A DNA stretch of 43,714 nt from contig JAQSDW010000092.1 of assembly GCA_029946105.1 (NCBI GenBank), positions 1 through 43,714 on the forward strand, given 5' to 3'. This stretch comes from Reyranella sp. (GTDB taxonomy: Bacteria; Pseudomonadota; Alphaproteobacteria; Reyranellales; Reyranellaceae). A program made the translations under genes and the position numbers. Positions 32,446 to 40,167 of the stretch are shown piece by piece; position 1 is the first letter of the stretch, and each line of letters opens with the position of its first letter. The notes beneath the pieces are model-generated. The model saw only the letters and a list, made by a program, of their open reading frames with translations. It made no database searches and had not been told where the DNA came from.

Positions 32446-34494
32446 TCAGGCGGCGGCGTGTGCCGCCTTCCAGGCGCCGACTTCCAGCCAGGTGCTCTGG
32501 TAGGTCGCGCCTTCGCCCATGTCGGTGTAGCGATCCGAGCAGAGCATGTTGATGGTGCCCGAGACCGCCTCGGCGATCGGGCGTTGGCCGGGCACCAGCA
32601 CGACGCCGGGCTGGATCTCGTCGGACACCTTCAGAACCAGGCCGATCTCGCCGCGGTCGTTGGACAGCCGCACCTCGTCGCCGTTCTTCAGGCCGCGCCT
32701 CGCGGCATCTTCGGGATGGAGGATGCAGAACGGCTTGCCTTCGCGGCCGCGCAGGAAGCCGACGCCTGAAAAAGCGGTATGGGCCTGGAAGTAGCCCGGC
32801 GCCGTCAGCAGACGCAGCGGCCATTTGGCGGCTTCCTCTGCCTCTATGGGATCCTGCTGCCAGTCCGGCATCGGCGGCAGGCCCTGGCTGGCCAGTTGCT
32901 CGGAGTAGAATTCGAGCTTGCCCGACGGTGTCTTGAAGGGCTGGCCGTCCCAATCGTGGGCGATGTGGATCGGCTCACCGGCGAAGAGTTTTGCCGGATC
33001 GGCTTTGGAGGCAGGACCCGTAGAACCCTTGAACAGCTCGCGGGCGGCATCCTGTGGTGCCAGGGAAAAGATCGCATCCGTGAGGCCCATGCGCTTGGCC
33101 AGTGCCTGCGCCACATCGACATTGGAACGCGCTTCGCCCTGGGGCTCGGCGGCCTTTCGGCCCCATTGCATCCAATAGGCGCCATAGGCGCGGTAGAGGT
33201 CGTCGGTCTCGAGATAGCTCGCCGCCGGCAGCACGATGTCGGCGTACTTCGCGGTGTCGGTGAGGAAGGGATCGTGCACGACCGTGAACAGGTCCTCGCG
33301 CATCAGGCCCTTCTGGACCTTGTGGACCTCGGGGCAGGTGACCGCCGGATTGTTGGCCGAGACGTAGAGGGCGCGAAGCGGCGGGCCCTTCATGTTGAGG
33401 AGTTCTTCGCCGAGCCGGAGGTGATTGACCATGCGCGCCGATACGGGGCCGGATGGCTTGCGCACGGCGGCGTAGTTGAGATCGCACGATGCGGCGGTGA
33501 GGAGGAGGGAGCCGCCGCCCTTTGCGGCATAGTGCCCGCTGACGCCCGGCAGCAGCACCACCGTGCGCAACGCCTGGCCGCCGTGGGTGAGACGCGTCAT
33601 GCCTTCGCCGAGACGGATCAGCGCGGCCTTGGCCGTGCCGTACATGGCCGCGAGCTTCTCGATGTCGGCAACATTGAGACCCGTGATCTCGGCCGTCCGC
33701 GCCGGCGTGAATTTCGGCAGGATCTCGCGCTCGACCTTGTCGAAGCCCAGCGTGTGCCTGGCGATATAGTCGCGGTCGGCGCGACCGTCGCGCACCAGGA
33801 TATGCATGACGCCCAGCGCCAGGGCGGCGTCGGTGCCGATGCGGATCGGCAGGTAGAGGTCGGCTGCCTTGGCGCTGCGCGTGCGGCGCGGATCGATGAC
33901 GACGATCGGAATGCCGCGCTTCTTGCGCTGCTCTTCGGCCAGCGTCCAGAAATGAACGTTGGTGGCGGCGAGATCGGCGCCCCAGGCAATCACGAGATCC
34001 GAATGGACCACCGATTCTGGGTCGGCGCCGCCGACCGGGCCCACCGTGGCGTCCCACGCGGTCTCGCAGCAGGTGTCGCAGACCGTGCCGGCCTGCAGGC
34101 GCGAGGTGCCGAGCGCATGGAACAGGCCGTTCACCAAGCCGCGATTCATCAGGCCCTGATGGGCCGAGTAGGCGTAGCCCAGGATGGCGAGCGGGCCGCT
34201 CTCCTTGATGATCGCCTTCCACTTGGCGGCGATTTCGTCGAGGGCGGCGTCCCAAGTGATCGGCGCGAACTGGCCCGAACCCTTCGGGCCCGTGCGCTTG
34301 AGCGGAGTCTTGAGGCGCTCCGGCGAATTCACCAGGTCGGCGTCGCGGTTGACTTTGCCGCAGGCGAAGCCCGCCGTGTAGGGATGGTCGGGGTCGCCCT
34401 GGACGCGGACGACCTTGCCGTCCTCGACATGGGCGATGAGCGAGCACATGTCGGGGCAATCGTGCGCGCAAACGACTCGAACAGACTTCACCAC
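32446..34494 (-). CDS. Molybdopterin oxidoreductase (MopB family), stand-alone
   Basis: A 682-residue enzyme of the DMSO reductase superfamily. The N terminus binds a 4Fe-4S cluster through Cys9, Cys13, Cys17 and Cys45 (CAHDCPDMCS; FACGK). The central segment LQAGTVCDTCCETAWDA may include the molybdenum ligand, and the C-terminal domain (RGLKNGDEVRLSNDRGEIGL) binds the bis-MGD cofactor. No twin-arginine signal is seen, so it is probably cytoplasmic. No electron-transfer partner subunit is next to it. Substrate unknown. It lies 60 bases downstream of rpmE on the same strand. A second MopB gene of the same general type is at 40168. Confidence 0.9.
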   Translation of the reverse strand: MVKSVRVVCAHDCPDMCSLIAHVEDGKVVRVQGDPDHPYTAGFACGKVNRDADLVNSPERLKTPLKRTGPKGSGQFAPITWDAALDEIAAKWKAIIKESGPLAILGYAYSAHQGLMNRGLVNGLFHALGTSRLQAGTVCDTCCETAWDATVGPVGGADPESVVHSDLVIAWGADLAATNVHFWTLAEEQRKKRGIPIVVIDPRRTRSAKAADLYLPIRIGTDAALALGVMHILVRDGRADRDYIARHTLGFDKVEREILPKFTPARTAEITGLNVADIEKLAAMYGTAKAALIRLGEGMTRLTHGGQALRTVVLLPGVSGHYAAKGGGSLLLTAASCDLNYAAVRKPSGPVSARMVNHLRLGEELLNMKGPPLRALYVSANNPAVTCPEVHKVQKGLMREDLFTVVHDPFLTDTAKYADIVLPAASYLETDDLYRAYGAYWMQWGRKAAEPQGEARSNVDVAQALAKRMGLTDAIFSLAPQDAARELFKGSTGPASKADPAKLFAGEPIHIAHDWDGQPFKTPSGKLEFYSEQLASQGLPPMPDWQQDPIEAEEAAKWPLRLLTAPGYFQAHTAFSGVGFLRGREGKPFCILHPEDAARRGLKNGDEVRLSNDRGEIGLVLKVSDEIQPGVVLVPGQRPIAEAVSGTINMLCSDRYTDMGEGATYQSTWLEVGAWKAAHAAA

Positions 34495-34554
34495 ACCGTC
34501 TCCCCAAAAGGATTACGGTGCGCAGTCTAGCAGAGGCTTGAGAAAATCCCGGCC

Positions 34555-34857
34555 TTACTTCTTTTTGGCTGCAGCCTTAGCAGGCTTGTCCTCGGGCTTG
34601 GCGCCCGACGACTTGATGCCCGCGCCCATGGCGGCAGTCGCGGTGCCGGTCATGCCGAAGCGATCCTTGAAGCGCTGCACGCGCCCGCCGCGATCGATGC
34701 TCTGGCGCACGCCGGTCCAGGCCGGGTGGGTCTTGGGATCGATGTCGAGGCGCATGCTGGCGCCTTCCTTGCCCCAGGTCGACTTCGTCTCGAAGGACGT
34801 GCCGTCGGTCATCACCACGGTGATCTTGTGGTAGTCGGGGTGGATCTTGTCTTTCAT
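34555..34857 (-). CDS. rpmE: 50S ribosomal protein L31
   Basis: A 100-residue L31. [26 protein letters not shown] and [12 protein letters not shown] are classic, and the zinc-binding cysteines are absent (C-minus form). Residues beyond about 70 form a tail ending in PAKAAAKKK that is longer than the usual 75-or-so-residue protein. The start at 34857 follows GGAGAAGG; a longer upstream frame is not part of the protein. A near-consensus promoter precedes it at 34916-34944. It is divergent from cyaY. Confidence 0.95.
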   Translation of the reverse strand: MKDKIHPDYHKITVVMTDGTSFETKSTWGKEGASMRLDIDPKTHPAWTGVRQSIDRGGRVQRFKDRFGMTGTATAAMGAGIKSSGAKPEDKPAKAAAKKK

Positions 34858-34915
34858 AAGCCTTCTCCAGCGCTTCAGGACCGATTTCCGACCGGCCCGG
34901 CGCAATAGGGCGCGG

Positions 34916-34944
34916 TGTATAGCGGTCCCGCCTCCCTGTTTCAA
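34916..34944 (-). promoter_or_regulatory. Sigma-70-type promoter of rpmE
   Basis: On the minus strand TTGAAA (34944-34939) and TATACA (34921-34916) are separated by exactly 17 bases. Both hexamers are close to the housekeeping consensus, and the start site would fall near 34909, about 50 bases before the rpmE ATG. Strong expression fits a ribosomal protein gene. Confidence 0.7.
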
Positions 34945-35000
34945 GAGACCCGACAAGCGGGTTGTCCGGCCCCCGGCGGGCCTGTAGACCGGCCGGGCCC

Positions 35001-35306
35001 ATGGCCGACACGTCCTTCGAAAGCCTCGCCGACAGCCTGCTCGCCGCCCTCGAAGAGGGAATCGGCGACCATACCGATGCCGAGCTGCAGGGCGGCGTCC
35101 TGACCGTCGAAGGAGACGGCGGCATCTGGCTGGTCAACAAGCATGCCCCGACCCAGCAGATCTGGCTGAGTTCGCCCCGGAGCGGTGCGCGCCATTACGC
35201 CTTCGACGGCGTCTCCGGGCAATGGCAGGACACGCGGGGCGGCGACGACCTGCTGGCGACCCTTTCTACAGAACTGGGCGTCGCCCTCGCCTGGCGGGCG
35301 CCGTGA
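35001..35306 (+). CDS. cyaY: Frataxin-like iron-sulfur assembly protein CyaY
   Basis: A 101-residue frataxin homologue. [16 protein letters not shown] is the acidic first helix, and [22 protein letters not shown] is the conserved sheet. It binds iron and modulates the IscS/IscU system that builds Fe-S clusters in the cytoplasm. ATG 35001 begins the family similarity; the frame is open upstream but not conserved. The stop overlaps the start of the ABC transporter gene (GTGA). Confidence 0.93.
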   Translation: MADTSFESLADSLLAALEEGIGDHTDAELQGGVLTVEGDGGIWLVNKHAPTQQIWLSSPRSGARHYAFDGVSGQWQDTRGGDDLLATLSTELGVALAWRAP

Positions 35307-37060
35307 ACCGGATGAGCGGCCTCGGCCTGCTATGGCCTTACCTCAAGCCCTATCGCGGCCGGGTGATACTGGCGACCCTGTCGCTCCTGGTCGCGGCCGG
35401 CACCGTTCTCGCGTTCGGCGCCTGCCTGCGGGCCCTCATCGACCGAGGCTTCGCCCAGGGCCGGCCCGATATCCTCAACTATGCGCTGGCCTCGCTGCTG
35501 GCCGTCGCCGTGGTGCTGGCGATCGCCTCGGGCGCGCGCTTCTACCTCGTCTCATGGCTGGGCGAACGCGTCGTCGGCGACCTGCGCAAGGATCTGTTCG
35601 CCCATGTCGTGCGGCTGGGGCCGGCGTGGTTCGAGATCAAGCGCTCGGGCGACGTCATGAGCCGTATCTCGGCCGACGCGCAGCTCATCGAGCAGGTCAT
35701 CGGTTCCTCGGCCTCGGTGGCGCTGCGCAATTCGCTGATGTGTGCCGGCGGCATCGTCATGCTGGTCGTCACCAATCCCAAGCTTGCGCTGCTGGCGCTG
35801 GCCGTGGTGCCGCTCACCGTGGTGCCGATCGTGCTGTTCGGCCGCAAGGTGCGGGCGCTGTCGCGCGAGGCCCAGGCGCGGATGGCCGACATGGTGTCGG
35901 AGGGCGGCGAGACGCTCGATGCGGTACGCACGGTTCAAGCCTTCGCCCAGGAGGATCGCGCGGCGCAGCGGTTCGGCGTCGCCACCGAACTCGCCTTCGT
36001 CGCGGCCGTCCGGCGCATCACGCGGCGCGCCATCATGACTACGCTGGTGATCTTCATCGTCTTCGCCGCCGTGGGTTTCCTGCTGTGGATGGGCGGCCAC
36101 GACGTGCTGACCGGCCGCATCAGCGCCGGCGACCTCACGGCCTTCGTTTTTTACGCCGTCCTGGTCGCGAGCTCGGGCGGCGCCATCAGCGAGACGATCG
36201 GCGACCTGCAGCGCGCCTCTGGGGCGGCCGAGCGCCTCTCGGAACTGGCGTCGGAACCGCCGGTCCTGGTCGAGCCGGCACAGCCGACGTCTCTGCCCAA
36301 GCCGACGCAGGGTGCCGTCGCCTTCGCCGGAGTCTCTTTCCGTTATCCGACCCGGCCGGATTCCCTGGCGCTCGATCGCTTCGACCTCGCCGTCGCACCG
36401 GGCGAGACGGTGGCCATCGTCGGTCCCTCGGGGGCCGGCAAGACCACAGTCTTCAACCTTCTGCTGCGCTTCTACGATCCCGAGGCCGGGGCCATCCGGG
36501 TCGACGGCGTCGACATCCGCGAACTCAGGTTCGCCGAGCTGCGGCGGGCGCTCGCCATCGTGCCGCAGGAGCCGGTGTTGTTCAGCGCCTCGGTCGCCGA
36601 CAACATCCGCTACGGCCGGCCCGATGCCTCCGACGACGAGGTCCGCGCCGCTGCCGACGCTGCCTCGGCGACGGGCTTCATCGAAACCCTGCCCGAGGGC
36701 TTCGCAACCGATCTGGGCGTCCGCGGCCTGCGCCTGTCGGGCGGCCAGCGCCAGCGCCTCGCCATTGCCCGGGCGCTGCTCTGCGACCCCGCCATCCTGC
36801 TGCTCGACGAGGCGACCAGCGCGCTCGATGCCGAGAGCGAACTGGCCGTTCAGCAGGCGCTCGACCGGCTGATGCACAAGCGGACGACTCTGGTGATCGC
36901 GCACCGTCTTGCCACTGTCCAAAAGGCCGACCGGATCGTCGTGGTCGACAACGGCCGGGCGGTCGATGTCGGCCGGCATTCCGATCTGGTTCGCCGGGAT
37001 GGACTTTATGCTCGGCTGGCGGAGCTACAGTTCAATTTGCCTGCTGCTGCAGCGGATTAA
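35303..37060 (+). CDS. ABC exporter, fused membrane and ATPase domains (MsbA/LmrA-type)
   Basis: A 585-residue half-transporter. About six helices span residues 1-310 ([20 protein letters not shown] at the start). The ATPase has Walker [10 protein letters not shown] near residue 375, signature [15 protein letters not shown], Walker [13 protein letters not shown] and the H-loop IAHRLATV. It would work as a homodimer that exports lipids, drugs or peptides. GTG 35303 overlaps the cyaY stop; ATG 35312 is an alternative. Coupling to cyaY is a recurrent alphaproteobacterial neighbourhood, but the substrate is not known. Confidence 0.93.
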   Translation: MNRMSGLGLLWPYLKPYRGRVILATLSLLVAAGTVLAFGACLRALIDRGFAQGRPDILNYALASLLAVAVVLAIASGARFYLVSWLGERVVGDLRKDLFAHVVRLGPAWFEIKRSGDVMSRISADAQLIEQVIGSSASVALRNSLMCAGGIVMLVVTNPKLALLALAVVPLTVVPIVLFGRKVRALSREAQARMADMVSEGGETLDAVRTVQAFAQEDRAAQRFGVATELAFVAAVRRITRRAIMTTLVIFIVFAAVGFLLWMGGHDVLTGRISAGDLTAFVFYAVLVASSGGAISETIGDLQRASGAAERLSELASEPPVLVEPAQPTSLPKPTQGAVAFAGVSFRYPTRPDSLALDRFDLAVAPGETVAIVGPSGAGKTTVFNLLLRFYDPEAGAIRVDGVDIRELRFAELRRALAIVPQEPVLFSASVADNIRYGRPDASDDEVRAAADAASATGFIETLPEGFATDLGVRGLRLSGGQRQRLAIARALLCDPAILLLDEATSALDAESELAVQQALDRLMHKRTTLVIAHRLATVQKADRIVVVDNGRAVDVGRHSDLVRRDGLYARLAELQFNLPAAAAD

Positions 37061-37102
37061 TCCAACTTCTTAAGGCGTCCCGGTTGCTGCTTAGGAACAG
37101 GG

Positions 37103-37154
37103 AGATGAGCTGGATTCCTCATCTTTCAGCGAAATCTTGACGGTGAAAAGATTT
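37103..37154. terminator. Two stem-loops after the ABC exporter gene
   Basis: AGATGAG (37103-37109) pairs with CTCATCT (37118-37124), followed by TT. A second hairpin pairs AAATCTT (37132-37138) with AAGATTT (37148-37154). Both lie in the 108-base gap between the exporter and the convergent acyl-CoA synthetase gene. The second is AT-rich and symmetrical, fitting a bidirectional terminator. Confidence 0.5.
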
Positions 37155-37168
37155 GGTTTGGCGGTGAT

Positions 37169-38809
37169 CTAAGTGCGCTTCCCAGCCTTCTGCTCGGCGT
37201 CGAGGCGCCTCAGTTCACGGCGCAGGATCTTGCCCGTGGTGGTGAGCGGGAGCTCGTCCACGAAATCGACTTCGCGGGGGTATTCGTGGGCAGCCAGCCG
37301 GGTTTTGACGAAATTGGCTAGGTCGGCCTTCAGGGCGTCGTTGGCCGCTATCTCTGGCCGCAGTTGCACGAAGGCCTTCACGATCTCGGTGCGCACGGGA
37401 TCCGGGACGCCAACCACGCCGACCATGGCCACTGCCGGATGCTTCAACAGGCATTCCTCGATCTCGCCCGGACCGATGCGATAGCCGCCTGACGTGATGA
37501 CGTCGTCGTCGCGGCTCTTGAAGAAGACGTAGCCGTCCTCGTCGATGCGGCCGAGGTCGCCGGTGAGCAGCCAGTCGCCGGCGTACTTGCGCGCCGTCGC
37601 CTCGGGATTGCGCCAGTACTCCAGCATGACGATGGGATCGTGCCGCCAGCCGGCGATCTGGCCGTCCTCGCCGGGCGGCAGCACGTTACCGTGCGCGTCG
37701 ACGATGGCGACCTTGCGGCCAGGACAGGCGCGACCGCAGGAGCCGGGGCGAACCTCGAACCAGTCGGGCGAGTTGAGCGTCATCAGGTTCATCTCGGTCT
37801 GGCCGTAGCCTTCGGAGATGGTGGCGCCGAAGGTGTCGCGGCCCCACGCCAGCAGCTCCTCGCCCATCGCCTCGCCGCCGGTGAAGAGGGCGCGGAGCGC
37901 GTAGTCCCAGCGCTCGGTCGGCCGGCTCACCTGCCGCATCATCTTGAGCGCGGTAGGTGGGATGAAGCTCACGCCGACCCGGTGCTTTGCTAGCAGCGCG
38001 AAGGCACGCTCGGGATCGAACTTGGCGAAGCGGTGTGCGAGTACCGGCGTGCCATAGTACCACGCCGGGAAAAGCGCGTCGTAAAGGCCTGCGATCCACG
38101 CCCATTCGGCCGGCGTCCACATCACCTCGTTGCCCCTTGGCCAGTGGCTCAGCGTCTGTTCCATCGCCGGGATGCAGCCCAGCATCATGCGATGGGCATG
38201 CAGCGCGCCCTTGGGCTGGCCGGTCGTGCCGGAGGTGTAGATCAGCAGCGCCGGATCCTCGGCTGCCGTGTCGACCGTGGCGAAGCGGTCGGAGGCGGCG
38301 GCCAGCAGACGGTCCCAGTCGAGAAAGGCGCTGCCGTGAGCGCCGGCGCCGATCACGATGATCGTCTTGAGGTGTGGCAGGCGATTGCGCACCGCCAGCA
38401 CTTTCGGGAGCTGGCTCATGTCGGTGACGATCGCCGCCGCCTCGGCATTGGCCAGGCGATATTCCAGCGCTTCCTCGCCGAACAGGGTGAACAGCGGCAG
38501 CACGATCACGCCCATCCGGTAGCCGGCGAGGTGACAAAGCGTGAGCTCCGCGCCCTGGCTCAGAAAGACACCGACGCGGTCGCCCTTGGCGATTCCGCGC
38601 GCCGCGAGGGCATTGGCCAGCCGGGAACTGGCGCTGAGAAGCTGGCCGAACGTCCAGTTGCGGACGCTGCCGTCGGCATTCTCGACGATCATCGCCAGCG
38701 TGTCGGGCGGATGACGCTCGCAGACCGCACGGCCGATGTTGAAGCGCTTGGGCGTGGGCCAGCGGAACTGCCGCATGGCGTCGTCGTAGGAAAGACCGCG
38801 GGGGATCAT
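37169..38809 (-). CDS. Acyl-CoA synthetase (AMP-forming), medium-chain type
   Basis: A 546-residue adenylate-forming enzyme. The phosphate loop LLIYTSGTTGQPKG is near residue 195, the GYGQTEMNLM motif near residue 340, the hinge region YVFFKSRDDDVITSGGYRIGPGEIEE follows, and the catalytic Lys is in PLTTTGKILRREL. It activates a carboxylic acid with ATP and CoA. The overall sequence resembles ACSM-type medium-chain or aryl acid synthetases. It lies 17 bases downstream of the GNAT-ClpP fusion gene on the same strand, so the two probably form an operon. Confidence 0.92.
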   Translation of the reverse strand: MIPRGLSYDDAMRQFRWPTPKRFNIGRAVCERHPPDTLAMIVENADGSVRNWTFGQLLSASSRLANALAARGIAKGDRVGVFLSQGAELTLCHLAGYRMGVIVLPLFTLFGEEALEYRLANAEAAAIVTDMSQLPKVLAVRNRLPHLKTIIVIGAGAHGSAFLDWDRLLAAASDRFATVDTAAEDPALLIYTSGTTGQPKGALHAHRMMLGCIPAMEQTLSHWPRGNEVMWTPAEWAWIAGLYDALFPAWYYGTPVLAHRFAKFDPERAFALLAKHRVGVSFIPPTALKMMRQVSRPTERWDYALRALFTGGEAMGEELLAWGRDTFGATISEGYGQTEMNLMTLNSPDWFEVRPGSCGRACPGRKVAIVDAHGNVLPPGEDGQIAGWRHDPIVMLEYWRNPEATARKYAGDWLLTGDLGRIDEDGYVFFKSRDDDVITSGGYRIGPGEIEECLLKHPAVAMVGVVGVPDPVRTEIVKAFVQLRPEIAANDALKADLANFVKTRLAAHEYPREVDFVDELPLTTTGKILRRELRRLDAEQKAGKRT

Positions 38810-38826
38810 GCGTGGGAAAACCTCCG

Positions 38827-40089
38827 TCAGCGGTTTACGCGCTTGATGACGCGGGCTGCCAGCAATTCCTCCAGCGTCGGCACCCAGATCGAATCGCCCG
38901 GCGTGTCGAGTACGCGCTGGGCGAAATCGGGCGCGATTCCGGCACTCATCGTGAGATATCGCTTCATGTCGCGGTTGGCTTCGAACATGTCGTCGGCACT
39001 CATGCCGGGGAAGCTGGCGCGATGGAAGCCGAGCCTGGCGCCCGGCGCAATGCTGCGGTCGACGCCGCCCAGGAAGGCGATGGTGCAGGCCGAGGCGCAG
39101 GCGGTTTCGACACGCGTGGCGAGGCGACGGCTGCGGATAAGTCGGCTGATCTCGAAGCTCGCGCCGATGCGCCCACCGGGGCCCGCCAGCACGACCTCGC
39201 GGATTTTGAGGTTCTGTTCGAGTGCGTGGCGGACCGCCTGGTCGCTGCCCATGCCATAGGTGCCGTCGATATGGAGCGTTGTCCCATCGGGGCTCACCGA
39301 GACCGCGAGATCGCTCAATTCTTCGTCGCCGTTATAGATGTTCCACAGTTCGGCGAGGGCCGGCACCGCGCGGTCGTAGAGCACGGTGCCGATGGCCAGT
39401 ACCGCGGCGCCGGCGAGGACGACTGCCGCAAGGGGCATGGCCACGCCACCGCCACGTCGCGCCGCTGCGGCGGTCAGGACGATCTGCCAGACGGCGAAAA
39501 CCGAGGCGCCGGCGCAGAGGACGGCCGGCACCACGATGTGGAACAAGGTGGTCTGGCTGCCGCTGAACACCGCCAGCGAGACGCTGCCGAGGCCGATCAG
39601 CAGGGCAACCGCGGCCCAGACGCCCCGGTAATACAGGGTCTGGGCGATCGACGCCGTGCCATCGCGCCAGAGGGGAATGCCGATCGCTTCGAGATGGTCA
39701 CGTGCGCGGGCGAGCGCGCCGGTCGATATCGTCTTGAAGCCATCGGCGTAACCCAGCGAGGCCGCGAAATCCCCTGGGAGTGCGCCTTGAGGCAGGCGAA
39801 CCTTGCGAACGCCGACGGCGCGCGCCGCGGCCTCGGCGAAGGCGACCAGTGTTCGGGCATGGTCGGGTGCTCCCGGCGCCGTGACGACGAGATGCTCGAT
39901 CTGCAGATGATCGTGATGCTGGACCAGAGCGATGACCGCGAACGGGCCGTCTGCACCATCGATCACGAACGTGGCCCGATCGTCCGCCATCGCCGGCGGC
40001 GGCACGCCCGGCGCAAATGTCGCGATCACCGCAGCATCCGCCGGCGTCGCGCGACGAACATTGCCGACATCTGTGGGCGCTTCAGACAC
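38827..40089 (-). CDS. Membrane protein: GNAT-like domain fused to a ClpP-like (COG3904) domain
   Basis: A 420-residue protein with an unusual layout. Residues 10-125 look like a GNAT acetyltransferase fold (VRRATPADAAVIATFA; AFAEAAARAVGVRKVRLPQG), although the acetyl-CoA loop is degenerate. Three hydrophobic helices follow (about 157-177, 183-206, 217-238). Residues 255-420 match COG3904-type ClpP/crotonase-fold domains: LAGPGGRIGASFEISRLI, Ser333 in ETACASACTIAFLGG, and His356 in LGFHRASFPG, plausible catalytic residues. With three spans the ClpP-like part would face the periplasm. GTG 40089 was chosen: GAGAGAG lies upstream and GNAT similarity begins there. Divergent from a MopB gene. Confidence 0.78.
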   Translation of the reverse strand: MSEAPTDVGNVRRATPADAAVIATFAPGVPPPAMADDRATFVIDGADGPFAVIALVQHHDHLQIEHLVVTAPGAPDHARTLVAFAEAAARAVGVRKVRLPQGALPGDFAASLGYADGFKTISTGALARARDHLEAIGIPLWRDGTASIAQTLYYRGVWAAVALLIGLGSVSLAVFSGSQTTLFHIVVPAVLCAGASVFAVWQIVLTAAAARRGGGVAMPLAAVVLAGAAVLAIGTVLYDRAVPALAELWNIYNGDEELSDLAVSVSPDGTTLHIDGTYGMGSDQAVRHALEQNLKIREVVLAGPGGRIGASFEISRLIRSRRLATRVETACASACTIAFLGGVDRSIAPGARLGFHRASFPGMSADDMFEANRDMKRYLTMSAGIAPDFAQRVLDTPGDSIWVPTLEELLAARVIKRVNR

Positions 40090-40167
40090 TCTCGACTCTC
40101 TCCCCAAGCATGCTTTGTCCTGATGCGCACCGGCAGTATGCTGGGGCAGTTCCCGAGGAGCGTCCAT

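Noticed and set aside
32779..34530. 583-codon plus-strand open frame opposite the first MopB gene
   Set aside because: It shadows a gene with all expected cysteines and domains, and has no ribosome site or motif.
38812..40167. Upstream extension of the second MopB frame
   Set aside because: It is antisense of the GNAT-ClpP gene. The iron-sulfur motif and ribosome site fix the start near 40168.
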